DNA from: an uncultured Bacillaceae bacterium
Lineage (GTDB): Bacteria > Bacillota > Bacilli > Bacillales > Cytobacillaceae
Assembly: GCA_937995745.1 (NCBI GenBank)
Contig: CALKIU010000157.1
Coordinates: 1 to 21,041, forward strand
DNA: 21,041 nt
Direction of reading: 5' to 3'
Position numbers and translations under genes: made by a program. Shown here in pieces: positions 8,382 through 16,398 of the stretch. Below the pieces are notes generated by a model. That model was not told the origin of the DNA, made no database searches, and saw only the letters and a list, made by a program, of their open reading frames with translations. How positions within the stretch are numbered: the first letter of the stretch is position 1; each line of letters starts with the position of its first letter.

Positions 8382-9353
8382 TTATTGCATCGATGTCGCG
8401 GTAGAAATCGACGAAGAGGAAGGCTCTTTTTTCACTTCTTGCAAAGAAAGTTCCTTTTTTCTGCTCCGCAAAGAGAGAAGAACAAAATAGCTCAAAATCC
8501 CAAATAGACAAATAATGAAAAACGCATGGGCCAAAGAAATGATTAAATTGATTCTGCTGAAAACAACCAGTGCCCCGGTGCCGACTTGGAGGGTGATGAG
8601 AAAAAAGGCCGCCATCCACCAACGGTACACCCATTTTTCGCTTTTATAATTTTTCAGGGCGAGAAAAGCAATATAACCGATCCATAGAAAAAGAAGCCCC
8701 GCCGCAAAACGATGTCCCATTTGCACCCATTCTTGGAAGTTTGCCGGCCAGGCTAAAACATTGTTCACACAGAACGGCCAATCTTTGCAAGCCAGGCTGG
8801 CATCGGCATGCCGGACGAGTGCGCCTGTATAGACGACCAGAAAACTGTAGATCGTGACCGCATAGATGTGTGTGCGCAATGGTTTCTGCAAAAAAGGATT
8901 TTCTGTGTTTACTTTTTTATCGGCTTCCAAGATGAGCATGGTCAACAGGAAGACGGTCGCAAAAGATATTAGTGAAATGCCGAAATGGGCGGCCAAAACG
9001 GCATCGGATTGATCAAAAACAACGGCGGCGGCCCCGAGAAGCGATTGCACGATAAGAAATACGACAGCCAGTATGGATAATAATTTTGTTTCCCGCAAAT
9101 GTCCGACAGCCCTCCATGCCCAAACAGCAAGTATCACGACCATGATGCCAACCACGCCAGACACGAGTCTGTGCGCCAGCTCAAAGATCAACTCCGCACT
9201 GAATTCATCAGGAATCCATTTCCCGTGGCACAAGGGCCACGAACGTCCGCATCCCAAGCCCGAGTCAGTCTTCGTTACCAAAGCCCCTCCAAGAAGAACA
9301 AAAATCATGCCGACAGTAGTCAGAATGGCAAACGGTTTTAATATTTTTTTCAT
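8382..9353 (-). CDS. ctaA: Heme A synthase CtaA
   Basis: 323-residue membrane protein with eight hydrophobic helices in two similar four-helix halves, as in COX15/CtaA. It oxidises the C8 methyl of heme O to the formyl group of heme A. Visible motifs are the cysteine pair C35/C42 in GLGCGRSWPLCHG, E58 and H61 in FELAHR, AAHFG, MGHRF and the last LAHAFF, which supply the heme ligands of family members. Relative to B. subtilis as I recall it, there is one extra residue between the cysteine pair and the EH motif. The ATG follows AAGGTGAG. A polar Ser/Lys-rich tail of about 25 residues ends the protein. It is transcribed away from ctaB across a 377-base control region. Confidence 0.95.
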   Translation of the reverse strand: MKKILKPFAILTTVGMIFVLLGGALVTKTDSGLGCGRSWPLCHGKWIPDEFSAELIFELAHRLVSGVVGIMVVILAVWAWRAVGHLRETKLLSILAVVFLIVQSLLGAAAVVFDQSDAVLAAHFGISLISFATVFLLTMLILEADKKVNTENPFLQKPLRTHIYAVTIYSFLVVYTGALVRHADASLACKDWPFCVNNVLAWPANFQEWVQMGHRFAAGLLFLWIGYIAFLALKNYKSEKWVYRWWMAAFFLITLQVGTGALVVFSRINLIISLAHAFFIICLFGILSYFVLLSLRSRKKELSLQEVKKEPSSSSISTATSMQ

Positions 9354-9363
9354 TTTCTCACCT

Positions 9364-9380
9364 TTTCACAAAAAGTTCAC
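9364..9380 (-). promoter_or_regulatory. Tandem GTGAA motifs, possible ResD-type sites
   Basis: On the minus strand GTGAA occurs twice 11 bases apart (complements at 9365-9369 and 9376-9380). The proximal copy reads TTTGTGAAA, close to the TTTGTGAAT motif described for ResD of B. subtilis, which activates ctaA. The position, just before the ctaA ribosome site, is unusually close to the start codon. Confidence 0.3.
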
Positions 9381-9384
9381 TAAA

Positions 9385-9414
9385 TTGTCAAAACCAAGAA
9401 GCCTTTCCTATAAT
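9385..9414 (+). promoter_or_regulatory. Candidate distal promoter for the ctaB operon
   Basis: TTGTCA (9385-9390), an 18-base spacer and a perfect TATAAT (9409-9414), directed toward ctaB. It would leave a leader of about 310 bases. Confidence 0.45.
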
Positions 9415-9515
9415 AATTTGTTTAGTTTTAGGAATATTCTGGTAATAATAATACATGATTTCCTTGAAAAAGAACAGTAATATAGAAAACATTAAATTAC
9501 AAATGTGTAAAAAAC

Positions 9516-9544
9516 TTGAAATATGTATGAGATTTTGCTAGAAA
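9516..9544 (+). promoter_or_regulatory. Candidate proximal promoter for the ctaB operon
   Basis: TTGAAA (9516-9521), a 17-base spacer, and TAGAAA (9539-9544) preceded by TGC, an extended -10. The leader to ctaB would be about 180 bases. Confidence 0.5.
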
Positions 9545-9730
9545 TAGAATAAAAGATTTTCCATATTTTTCCCATTTTATACTTTAGAGCACCGGATTTT
9601 AAACAGAAAAAAAGATTATTCCGGTCAACGGGAGCCGTGATTCCGGGAGGGGGTTGGAAAGAGGTTTTCATACAGGATTATGCAGAAAAGACGTCTTTGA
9701 AACTAGTGAAAATGAGGGGGGAGGCCCTGG

Positions 9731-10666
9731 GTGAATCCAAGAGTTTTGCAGGAGACACAAATACGGGAAAACAATGCGAAAATGGAACGGGCCGTAAACC
9801 GTACAAGTCTCCTGAAAGAATTTTTCGCGTTGATTAAGATTGGCATTGTTTATTCAAATCTGCTCACTGTCTTTGCAGGAACCTGGCTGGCGCTCTATTT
9901 TTCTCGTCTCGGCGCGCTGGATCATTTGGACATTGTTTTTTTCACCCTGTCGGGAGCTGCTTTAATTATCGCTGGATCGTGCGCGATTAACAATCTTTTG
10001 GACCGCGACATTGATGTTTTTATGGAGAGAACGAAAGACAGGCCGACAGTCACCGGTAGAGCAGGTCCGTATAAAGTTTTGTTTATGGGTTTCGCATTTA
10101 TAGCGGCGGGACTGCTCTTCTTGCTTCAAACGACATTGACGGCAGCCATTCTCGGAATCATCGGTGTTTTCAGTTATGTTGTGCTTTACACAATTTGGAC
10201 AAAACGCCGGTATGTCGCCAATACAATAGTGGGCAGCATTTCCGGTGCCGTTCCTCCTTTAATCGGGTGGGCGGCGGTGGATCCGGATCTTCATCTGCTG
10301 GCATGGGGATTATTCTTGATCATGTTTATATGGCAGCCTCCCCATTTTTATTCGCTGGCGATGAAGAGAGCGGAAGAATACAGGGCTGCAGGCGTGCCCA
10401 TGCTCCCTGTTGTTAAGGGAGAGGAAAGGGCAAAAAGAAGCACCATTTTGTGGATTGCCTTGCTTTTTCCAGCCGCTTTTATCCTCTATCCGCTTGGAAT
10501 GCCGTTAATCATCTGGGCCTCAGCTTTGAACCTGTACTGGTTCGTCATGGCCCTGTATCTTTACCGTAAAAAGACGGCGCAGGAATGGGCGCAGAAGATG
10601 TTTGTGTTCTCCCTGCAATATTTGCCCTTGTTGTTTCTGTCCATGATCGCCATTACATTCCTATAG
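9731..10666 (+). CDS. ctaB: Protoheme IX farnesyltransferase (heme O synthase) CtaB
   Basis: 311-residue UbiA-family prenyltransferase with about eight to nine membrane helices. It attaches a hydroxyethylfarnesyl group to heme B to make heme O, the substrate of CtaA. The first prenyl-diphosphate/Mg motif is at residues 87-105 (N87, D91, D95, then MERTKDRPTV); the second region has YTIWTKRRY, IWQPPHF and MKRAEEYRAAGVPMLP. GTG at 9731 follows GGGGGGAGG (9716-9724) with six bases between; an internal ATG at residue 18 has no ribosome site. It is first gene of the cytochrome caa3 operon. Confidence 0.95.
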   Translation: MNPRVLQETQIRENNAKMERAVNRTSLLKEFFALIKIGIVYSNLLTVFAGTWLALYFSRLGALDHLDIVFFTLSGAALIIAGSCAINNLLDRDIDVFMERTKDRPTVTGRAGPYKVLFMGFAFIAAGLLFLLQTTLTAAILGIIGVFSYVVLYTIWTKRRYVANTIVGSISGAVPPLIGWAAVDPDLHLLAWGLFLIMFIWQPPHFYSLAMKRAEEYRAAGVPMLPVVKGEERAKRSTILWIALLFPAAFILYPLGMPLIIWASALNLYWFVMALYLYRKKTAQEWAQKMFVFSLQYLPLLFLSMIAITFL

Positions 10667-10683
10667 CCGGAATCCGGGGAAGG

Positions 10684-10713
10684 ACTTTCTTTTCACGAGC
10701 CGGAAAAGAAAGT
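10684..10713. other. Perfect hairpin between ctaB and ctaC
   Basis: 11-bp perfect stem ACTTTCTTTTC / GAAAAGAAAGT (10684-10694 with 10703-10713) with an 8-base loop, in the 96-base ctaB-ctaC gap. There is no U-run after it, so it looks like an mRNA processing or stabilising element, or a weak attenuator, rather than a terminator. Confidence 0.6.
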
Positions 10714-10762
10714 ATCCGATATAACCGAGTTCAATTTTCAGGAAAGAGGTGTTTAGTAGGTT

Positions 10763-11818
10763 ATGAAAAGGTTTACAAGCTGGCGCCTTTTCCTCTTATC
10801 GGCATTGGTAACGTTCCTGTTATCCGGTTGCGGTGAACCTTATGTGTCAGCGTTGAAACCGGCGGGAGAGGTTGCACAAAAGCAGTACGAATTGATCCTT
10901 TTGAGCACTGCCATTATGATATTGGTTATTCTCGTTGTCACTGTTCTTTTTGTAATCGTGTTAATCCGGTTCAGAAGGAAGGATGACAGAATCCCGGAAC
11001 AGGTGGAAGGGAACACGAAGCTGGAAATCATTTGGACTGTCATCCCGATCATTTTGCTGTTGATTTTGGCCATCCCGACGGTGAAAGGAACGTTTGCTCT
11101 CGCTGACATGTCAGGAACGGACAAAGAGGGTGCGGTTGTGGTCAACGTGCGCGCGAGCTTGTACTGGTGGGAATTTGAATATCCGAACGAAGGAATCGTC
11201 ACCAGCCAGGAATTGGTTTTACCCACCGATGAAAGAATCTATTTTCATGTGACCGCGTCAGATGTCAAACATTCTTTTTGGATTCCCGCTCTCGGAGGAA
11301 AACTTGACACGAATCCGGATAACGTAAATTCTTTCTGGCTTGAGATTGACAGTGAAGCCGCAGAAGAGGCCGGAAACCTCTTTTACGGGAAATGCGCCGA
11401 ATTATGCGGTCCTTCCCATGCTTTGATGGATTTTAAAGTGCGTGCTGTCTCTCGCGAAGAATATGAACGTTGGGTTGAGGGGATGAAAGCTGTCACGGAG
11501 CCGAAGGAACCGGAAACGGCACTCGCAAAAAAAGGGCAAGAAGTATTTAATGAAAAAGGATGCATCAGCTGTCATGCGGTCACAGCGGCAAATACCGCTC
11601 CCGCGGAGGCAAGGATTGGTCCAAACCTCACAGATTTTGGCGAACGCGCCTTTGTAGCGGGAATTCTCGAAAATAACAGGGAAGAAATCAAAAGATGGTT
11701 GAGGAATCCGGAAAAAGTAAAACCTGCCAATAAGATGACAGGAACTTATGAACCATTGACAGAGGAAGAGCTAGAGGCTTTGGCAGAATATCTCATGAGC
11801 TTAAAGGTGACTGAATAA
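10763..11818 (+). CDS. ctaC: Cytochrome caa3 oxidase subunit II with fused cytochrome c
   Basis: 351-residue lipoprotein subunit that accepts electrons from cytochrome c. The signal ends in lipobox LLSG-C23. Two membrane helices (about 43-69 and 87-106) are followed by the CuA cupredoxin domain with ligands H170, C211, E213, C215, H219 and M222. A C-terminal cytochrome c domain has C267-x-x-C270-H271 and the likely axial M325. The fused cytochrome c identifies a caa3-type (cytochrome c) rather than quinol oxidase. The start is ATG 10763; the purine-rich AGGAAAGAGGTG is a rather long 11 bases upstream, with no better in-frame alternative. The gene lies between ctaB and ctaD in one operon. Confidence 0.97.
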   Translation: MKRFTSWRLFLLSALVTFLLSGCGEPYVSALKPAGEVAQKQYELILLSTAIMILVILVVTVLFVIVLIRFRRKDDRIPEQVEGNTKLEIIWTVIPIILLLILAIPTVKGTFALADMSGTDKEGAVVVNVRASLYWWEFEYPNEGIVTSQELVLPTDERIYFHVTASDVKHSFWIPALGGKLDTNPDNVNSFWLEIDSEAAEEAGNLFYGKCAELCGPSHALMDFKVRAVSREEYERWVEGMKAVTEPKEPETALAKKGQEVFNEKGCISCHAVTAANTAPAEARIGPNLTDFGERAFVAGILENNREEIKRWLRNPEKVKPANKMTGTYEPLTEEELEALAEYLMSLKVTE

Positions 11819-11847
11819 AAGGGGATCATTTTTGAGGAGGTAAAACC

Positions 11848-13716
11848 GTGAGCAGTTACGCGCAGAAGAGAGGTTTTCTCGCCACTTTGTGGGATTATTT
11901 GACGACGGTAGACCACAAAAAGATTGCCGTACTCTATCTGGTTGCGGGCGGATTCTTCTTTGTTCTCGGCGGGATAGAAGCCATTTTGATTCGCGTACAA
12001 TTAGCCGTCCCGAATAATGATTTTTTGTCAGCGGATATGTTTAACCAAGTGATGACGATGCACGGGACGACAATGATCTTTTTCGCTGCCATGCCCCTCT
12101 TGTTTGCGTTGATGAACGCGGTTCTTCCTTTGCAAATCGGGGCCCGTGATGTCGCTTTTCCGTTCGTCAATGCATTGGGTTTTTGGATGTTCTTCTTTGG
12201 CGGAATATTCTTGAATTTGTCTTGGTTTTTAGGAGGGGCTCCGGACGCAGGGTGGACTTCTTACGCTTCGTTGTCTTTGGCTTCTGAAGGAAAGAGGATT
12301 GATTTTTACACGCTCGGAATCCAAATTTCAGGTTTCGGAACTTTGATGGCGGGCATTAATTTTCTTGTCACGATTATCAACATGAGGACGACCGGAATGA
12401 CATTCATGCGGATGCCGATGTTCACATGGACAACTTTTGTCGCTTCTGCACTTATATTGTTCGCTTTTCCGCCACTAACAATTAGCATTTTTTTCCTTAT
12501 CTTTGATCGTCTTTTCGGTTCGCAGTTTTTCAACGTGGAGATGGGCGGCAACACCATTATCTGGGAACACCTCTTTTGGATATTTGGACATCCGGAAGTC
12601 TATATCTTAGTTCTGCCAGCTTTTGGAATATTTTCTGAAGTAATTTCCATTTTTTCGCGGAAGCGCTTGTTTGGTTATGCCTCAATGGTGTTCGCAACGG
12701 TTCTCATCGGCTTCCTCGGTTTCATGGTGTGGGCGCACCATATGTTTACAACCGGACTTGGGCCGATCGCCAATGCCATCTTTGCCGTAGCAACGATGGC
12801 GATTGCCGTACCGACCGGGATAAAGATTTTCAACTGGCTTTTGACGATGTGGGGCGGAAGCATCAAATTAACGACTCCGATGCTGTACGCTTTAGGTTTT
12901 ATCCCGTCTTTTGTCATCGGAGGAGTAACGGGAATCATGAATGCGGCTTCGATGGCGGATTATCAATATCATGACACCTATTTTGTCGTCGGACATTTCC
13001 ATTACACCATCCTTGGCGGTGTTGTCTTTGCAATTTTAGCGGGACTTCATTTGTACTGGCCGAAGATGTTTGGAACGATGTTAAACGAAACTCTTGGAAA
13101 AATAACGTTCTGGCTGTTTTTCATCGGTTTCCATCTCACCTTCTTTGTGCAGCATTTTCTTGGTTTAATGGGCATGCCGCGCAGAACGTATACATTTTTG
13201 GAAGGACAGGGATTGGAAACAGGCAACATGGTCAGCAGCATAGGTGCGGCTTTCATGGCGGTTGGTGCAATTGTTCTTGTCATCAATATCATTATTACAT
13301 CCGTAAAAAATCAGAAAGTCGGCAACGATCCGTGGGAAGACGGGCGCACATTGGAATGGAGCGTTTCATCGCCGCCGCCGCACTACAACTTTAAGCAGCT
13401 GCCGCTCGTACGGGGCATCGACGCTTACTGGATTGAAAAGATGGAGGGAAGAAAGGAAATGACACCCGCCGAACCGCTGGGGGATATCCATATGCCAAAT
13501 TCGTCTTTCATCCCGTTCATGATTTCTTTCGGATTGTTTGTCGCGGCTTTTGGGGCTATGTACCGTCCTGATTACAGCTGGGGACTGCCTGTGTTGGTCG
13601 GAGGTTTGGTCATTACATTCGGCTCCATGTTAATCCGCTCCTTGAAGGATGACCACGGCCACTACATTAAAAAAGAAGAGTTGATGGATGACAGCGATAA
13701 GGGGGTTCAGGCATAA
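11848..13716 (+). CDS. ctaD: Cytochrome caa3 oxidase subunit I
   Basis: 622-residue heme-copper oxidase catalytic subunit that reduces O2 to water and pumps protons. Visible ligands: H72 (low-spin heme a, MHGTT), H248 (CuB) with Y252 of HPEVY for the His-Tyr crosslink, H297-H298 (CuB), H383 (heme a3) and H385 (heme a) in GHFHY. The K-channel-type HPEVY marks an A-type oxidase. The C-terminal extension beyond the 12 core helices carries two more hydrophobic segments (about 550-595), as in the Bacillus enzyme. GTG at 11848 follows GAGGAGG with an eight-base gap. Its stop overlaps the ctaE start (TAATG), implying coupled translation. Confidence 0.97.
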   Translation: MSSYAQKRGFLATLWDYLTTVDHKKIAVLYLVAGGFFFVLGGIEAILIRVQLAVPNNDFLSADMFNQVMTMHGTTMIFFAAMPLLFALMNAVLPLQIGARDVAFPFVNALGFWMFFFGGIFLNLSWFLGGAPDAGWTSYASLSLASEGKRIDFYTLGIQISGFGTLMAGINFLVTIINMRTTGMTFMRMPMFTWTTFVASALILFAFPPLTISIFFLIFDRLFGSQFFNVEMGGNTIIWEHLFWIFGHPEVYILVLPAFGIFSEVISIFSRKRLFGYASMVFATVLIGFLGFMVWAHHMFTTGLGPIANAIFAVATMAIAVPTGIKIFNWLLTMWGGSIKLTTPMLYALGFIPSFVIGGVTGIMNAASMADYQYHDTYFVVGHFHYTILGGVVFAILAGLHLYWPKMFGTMLNETLGKITFWLFFIGFHLTFFVQHFLGLMGMPRRTYTFLEGQGLETGNMVSSIGAAFMAVGAIVLVINIIITSVKNQKVGNDPWEDGRTLEWSVSSPPPHYNFKQLPLVRGIDAYWIEKMEGRKEMTPAEPLGDIHMPNSSFIPFMISFGLFVAAFGAMYRPDYSWGLPVLVGGLVITFGSMLIRSLKDDHGHYIKKEELMDDSDKGVQA

Positions 13717-14345
13717 TGCAAATTCAAGAGAAATTGTCGTTTGAAACTTGGCCTGCCGCTCCCGAGAAAGAAACATTGGAAGGACAAAACAAAGTTTTGG
13801 GTTTCTGGCTTTTTCTCGGCGGGGAAACAGTGCTGTTTGCCACTTTGTTTGCCACTTATCTCGCCTTAAAAGACTCGGTGCCGGGACCCGGGCATGCGCT
13901 GGCGAAAGATCTCTTTTCCATGCCCCTCGTTTTCTTGATGACGATGCTTTTGTTGACGAGTTCTTTGACAAGCGTATATGCCATTTATCATATGAAAAAC
14001 TTTAATGCCAAAAAGATGAAATTTTGGTTTGTTGTCACAGTGTTGCTCGGGCTAGGATTTTTGGCGTGTGAAATTTATGAGTTCAACCATTATGTTCGTG
14101 ATTTTAATCATACTTTTTCCAGCAGCGCATTTGGTTCGGCGTTTTATACGCTTGTCGGTTTCCACGGTGCCCATGTCATCTTCGGTTTAGGCTGGATTAC
14201 GGGCTTGGTGGTGCGCAATTGGCGGAGAGAATTGAGTTTGTATACGGCGCCGAAATTTTATTTGGCCAGCCTATACTGGCACTTCATTGATGTCGTTTGG
14301 GTGTTCATCTTCTCGGTAGTATATTTAATGGGAATGGTGGGGTGA
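13716..14345 (+). CDS. ctaE: Cytochrome caa3 oxidase subunit III
   Basis: 209-residue membrane protein with five helices, the short Bacillus form of COX3. Motifs are GFWLFLGGETVLFATLFATY, the conserved glutamate region CEIYEFNHY, FYTLVGFHGAHVIFGL and YWHFIDVVWVFIFSVVYL at the C-terminus. It stabilises the oxidase and supports proton uptake by subunit I. Start and stop codons of ctaD and ctaE overlap by one base. Confidence 0.95.
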   Translation: MQIQEKLSFETWPAAPEKETLEGQNKVLGFWLFLGGETVLFATLFATYLALKDSVPGPGHALAKDLFSMPLVFLMTMLLLTSSLTSVYAIYHMKNFNAKKMKFWFVVTVLLGLGFLACEIYEFNHYVRDFNHTFSSSAFGSAFYTLVGFHGAHVIFGLGWITGLVVRNWRRELSLYTAPKFYLASLYWHFIDVVWVFIFSVVYLMGMVG

Positions 14346-14349
14346 GCGG

Positions 14350-14682
14350 ATGGTGAAAGGACAAATTGAAACGGAAAACCGGGTACAAGTGCAGTACCGT
14401 TTGGAACGAAACAAGAAAGACATGCGGCACCAGTTTATTAGCTTTCTGTTAATGATTTTCTTGACTCTTGTCGCTTTTATGGCAGTCGGCTTTGGCAACT
14501 TTTCCGCCAAATTTGTAATTCCGTTCATTTTGGTGCTCGCTTCCGTTCAAGTCGGTTTTCAATTGTATTATTTCATGCACATGAGCAATAAAGGCCACGA
14601 AGTGCCGGCACTGTTTATGTACTCGGCCGTGCTGGTTGCACTTGTCATGATTATCGCTTTTATCACAATCATATGGATTTAA
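14350..14682 (+). CDS. ctaF: Cytochrome caa3 oxidase subunit IV
   Basis: 110-residue small membrane subunit with a charged N-terminal 28 residues and three helices (about 29-47, 52-72, 86-109). It has the COX4_pro signature FQLYYFMHMSNKGHE between helices two and three. It is an accessory subunit, believed to stabilise the CuB site in related oxidases. It starts four bases after the ctaE stop, with GGTGGGGTGA as the ribosome site inside the end of ctaE. Confidence 0.93.
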   Translation: MVKGQIETENRVQVQYRLERNKKDMRHQFISFLLMIFLTLVAFMAVGFGNFSAKFVIPFILVLASVQVGFQLYYFMHMSNKGHEVPALFMYSAVLVALVMIIAFITIIWI

Positions 14683-14702
14683 CGGACGGGGCCGGCCCGG
14701 TG

Positions 14703-14770
14703 CAAAGGGGATTGCGTGGAAAAGCCGGCAGTCGCCATTCTGCGCAATTCCCTTTGGGGCAGCCCTTTTT
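14703..14770 (+). terminator. Hairpin between ctaF and ctaG, possible attenuator
   Basis: 14-bp stem (14703-14716 with 14743-14756) with one G-U pair closes a 26-base loop containing GCCGGC. Downstream GGGGCAGCCC is followed by TTTTT (14766-14770). It could be a partial terminator lowering expression of ctaG and the DUF420 gene relative to the structural subunits. Confidence 0.5.
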
Positions 14771-14835
14771 CGCTTTCGGCGCGGCATAAAAGGGAGGGTG
14801 CTTGGCGTGGAAATTATTGAAGCGAGGTGCCGGAG

Positions 14836-15732
14836 ATGACCTTGGATATATTTGGATTCCGGGCATTATGGAGTCCATATTTTTTCCTTTTTCTTTTGTT
14901 GGTAGCGACTTGTTATTTCTTGATTACTGTCAAATACCGGGGTAAGTTCAGCGGCAGTGAACCGTTGACAAAACGGCAGGCCATCTATTTTACGGCGGGA
15001 ATCATCCTCGTTTATATCATTAAAGGTTCTCCGGTAGACTTGCTGGGGCATTTGATGTTTTATGTCCACATGATTCAGATGGCTTTTTTGTATATCGTGA
15101 TTCCGCCTTTGTTCATTTTCGGCATTCCGCCTTGGTTATGGAGGAAAATCATTTCTGCACCGTGGATCAGGAAACCTTTCCGCCTGCTAACAAAACCGGT
15201 GCCGGCCATCCTGCTTTTTAACGGAGCATTCTCTTTTTATCATATTCCGTTTATTTTTGATACCGTGAAAACGAATCTTTGGCTTCATGCGGTCCACACT
15301 TTGCTCCTTTTTCTGTTTGCCCTTTTCATGTGGTGGCCGCTCGTCAATGAAGTGGACGAGGAGCAGAAGCTCGGGGGCTTGAAAAGAATGTTTTATCTTT
15401 TCGCAGACGGGGCATTGTTAACGCCCGCATGCGCCTTGATCATATTCAGCAATGTCCCTTTGTATTCAAGTTTTTCAGAGCCGGATATTTGGCTTCAGGC
15501 CTTGCAGCTGTGCGTGCCCGATGCGATGATCTCGTCACTCAATCTAAGCGGGCCGGAAATGTTCCATTCTTTGTCTCTTCTTCATGACCAACAACTCGGA
15601 GGCATCTTAATGAAATTAATTCAGGAGGCGGTTTATGGAAGCGTTCTTTATCGATCCTTTATGAAATGGTATCGCGAGGAGCAGAAGGAAACTCAAAACA
15701 GCCTGTCTATGGATGTGGAATTGACAAAATAA
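14836..15732 (+). CDS. ctaG: Cytochrome c oxidase assembly factor CtaG (caa3_CtaG family)
   Basis: 298-residue membrane protein with about seven helices. It is the Bacillus-type caa3_CtaG, unrelated to the periplasmic Cox11/CtaG copper chaperone of proteobacteria, and is needed for active caa3 oxidase, probably in copper-site assembly. Recognisable segments are GHLMFYVHMIQMAFLYIVIPPL, GAFSFYHIP, HAVHTLLLFLFALFMWWP and SLLHDQQLGGILMKL. Several His/Met residues near the membrane surface (MFYVHMIQM, HDQQLGG) are plausible metal ligands. A GTG at 14827 is in frame, but AGGTG lies correctly only for ATG 14836. It sits 153 bases after ctaF, behind a hairpin. Confidence 0.92.
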   Translation: MTLDIFGFRALWSPYFFLFLLLVATCYFLITVKYRGKFSGSEPLTKRQAIYFTAGIILVYIIKGSPVDLLGHLMFYVHMIQMAFLYIVIPPLFIFGIPPWLWRKIISAPWIRKPFRLLTKPVPAILLFNGAFSFYHIPFIFDTVKTNLWLHAVHTLLLFLFALFMWWPLVNEVDEEQKLGGLKRMFYLFADGALLTPACALIIFSNVPLYSSFSEPDIWLQALQLCVPDAMISSLNLSGPEMFHSLSLLHDQQLGGILMKLIQEAVYGSVLYRSFMKWYREEQKETQNSLSMDVELTK

Positions 15733-15834
15733 ACGGGTTGTTTACCGTCTCGCCCGGCCTTCCTTTTGTCCGGCACAATAGATTCCGCTTTTTTGAAAAA
15801 TCCAACGATTAATCGAAAAAGGAGAGATGGCAAA

Positions 15835-16302
15835 ATGTCTTTGTCTCTGCCCGTTTTGCCTACCGTCAGCACTCTGCTGGTTGTATTAAGCGCCATCATG
15901 ATGGCCGTCGGCTGGAAGCAAATCCGTGAGAAAAAGACGGAAGCGCATCTGCGTTCCATGGTTCTGGCAGCCATTTTTGCCGCAGCGTTCTTTGTTATCT
16001 ACAGTTTGCGAACCGCGGTTTTTGGAAACACGGCATTCGGGGGTCCGGAAAACTTGAAAGTTTTTTATACCGTTTTTCTTTTGTTTCACATCGTCTTGGC
16101 CACCTTGGGCGCGGTGCTGGGCATCGTTTCCCTTTACAGCGGGTGGAAGAAAAAGCTTTCCCGGCATAAAAAACTCGGTCCCACAACCAGCATAGTCTGG
16201 TTTTTTACGGCATTTTCCGGAGTGGCCGTTTATTTGTTGCTTTACGTCTTTTTTGAAGGCGGTGAAACAACTTCCATTGTCAAAGCCATTATTGGCGGCT
16301 AG
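15835..16302 (+). CDS. DUF420 membrane protein, CtaM-like oxidase maturation factor
   Basis: 155-residue integral membrane protein with about four to five helices (near 8-26, 41-59, 76-101, 119-140). Three histidines, H38, H85 and H111, lie at helix boundaries, compatible with heme or metal contact. DUF420 members include CtaM of Staphylococcus aureus, required for activity of aa3 menaquinol oxidase, so a role in cofactor insertion for the adjacent caa3 oxidase is inferred. The open frame starts at 15766, but AAGGAGAG eight bases before ATG 15835 fixes the start. It is the last gene of the cta cluster, ending at a strong terminator. YozB is a B. subtilis relative. Confidence 0.85.
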   Translation: MSLSLPVLPTVSTLLVVLSAIMMAVGWKQIREKKTEAHLRSMVLAAIFAAAFFVIYSLRTAVFGNTAFGGPENLKVFYTVFLLFHIVLATLGAVLGIVSLYSGWKKKLSRHKKLGPTTSIVWFFTAFSGVAVYLLLYVFFEGGETTSIVKAIIGG

Positions 16303-16331
16303 AAAAGCCGCTTCACAATTTTGCAAACAAC

Positions 16332-16398
16332 AGCCGGTGCGTTCACCTGGTTTTGCCGTTCAATGACGCGGCCCGTTTGGTGAACGACCGGCTTTTTT
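16332..16398. terminator. Bidirectional terminator between the DUF420 gene and the YugN-like gene
   Basis: Stem of 15-16 bp with one bulged base: 16332-16347 pairs with 16379-16393. A 31-base loop contains a secondary GCCG/CGGC stem. The plus strand ends in TTTTTT (16393-16398), abutting the stop codon of the convergent gene. Confidence 0.88.

Larger units (their letters stand above)
9354..9730. other. Divergent ctaA/ctaB control region without genes
   Basis: AT-rich spacer holding regulatory signals for both directions and no plausible ORF. It contains tandem GTGAA motifs near ctaA, two sigma-A-like promoters toward ctaB, a TTACA-N4-TGTAA palindrome around 9497-9510, and a 6-bp stem ACCGGA/TCCGGT (9591-9596 with 9620-9625) in the putative ctaB leader. 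No convincing -35/-10 pair for ctaA was found on the minus strand. Confidence 0.6.

Noticed and set aside
9497..9510. TTACA-N4-TGTAA palindrome as an Fnr or Rex site
   Set aside because: It does not match Fnr (TGTGA-N6-TCACA) or Rex (TTGTGAA-N4-TTCACAA) closely; probably chance in AT-rich DNA.
9637..9837. 66-codon ORF overlapping the ctaB start
   Set aside because: It overlaps ctaB out of frame, and its sequence has no recognisable features; the region is better read as the ctaB leader.
12306..12938. Antisense ORFs within ctaD
   Set aside because: They are complements of a highly conserved heme-copper oxidase coding sequence with no ribosome sites or recognisable domains.
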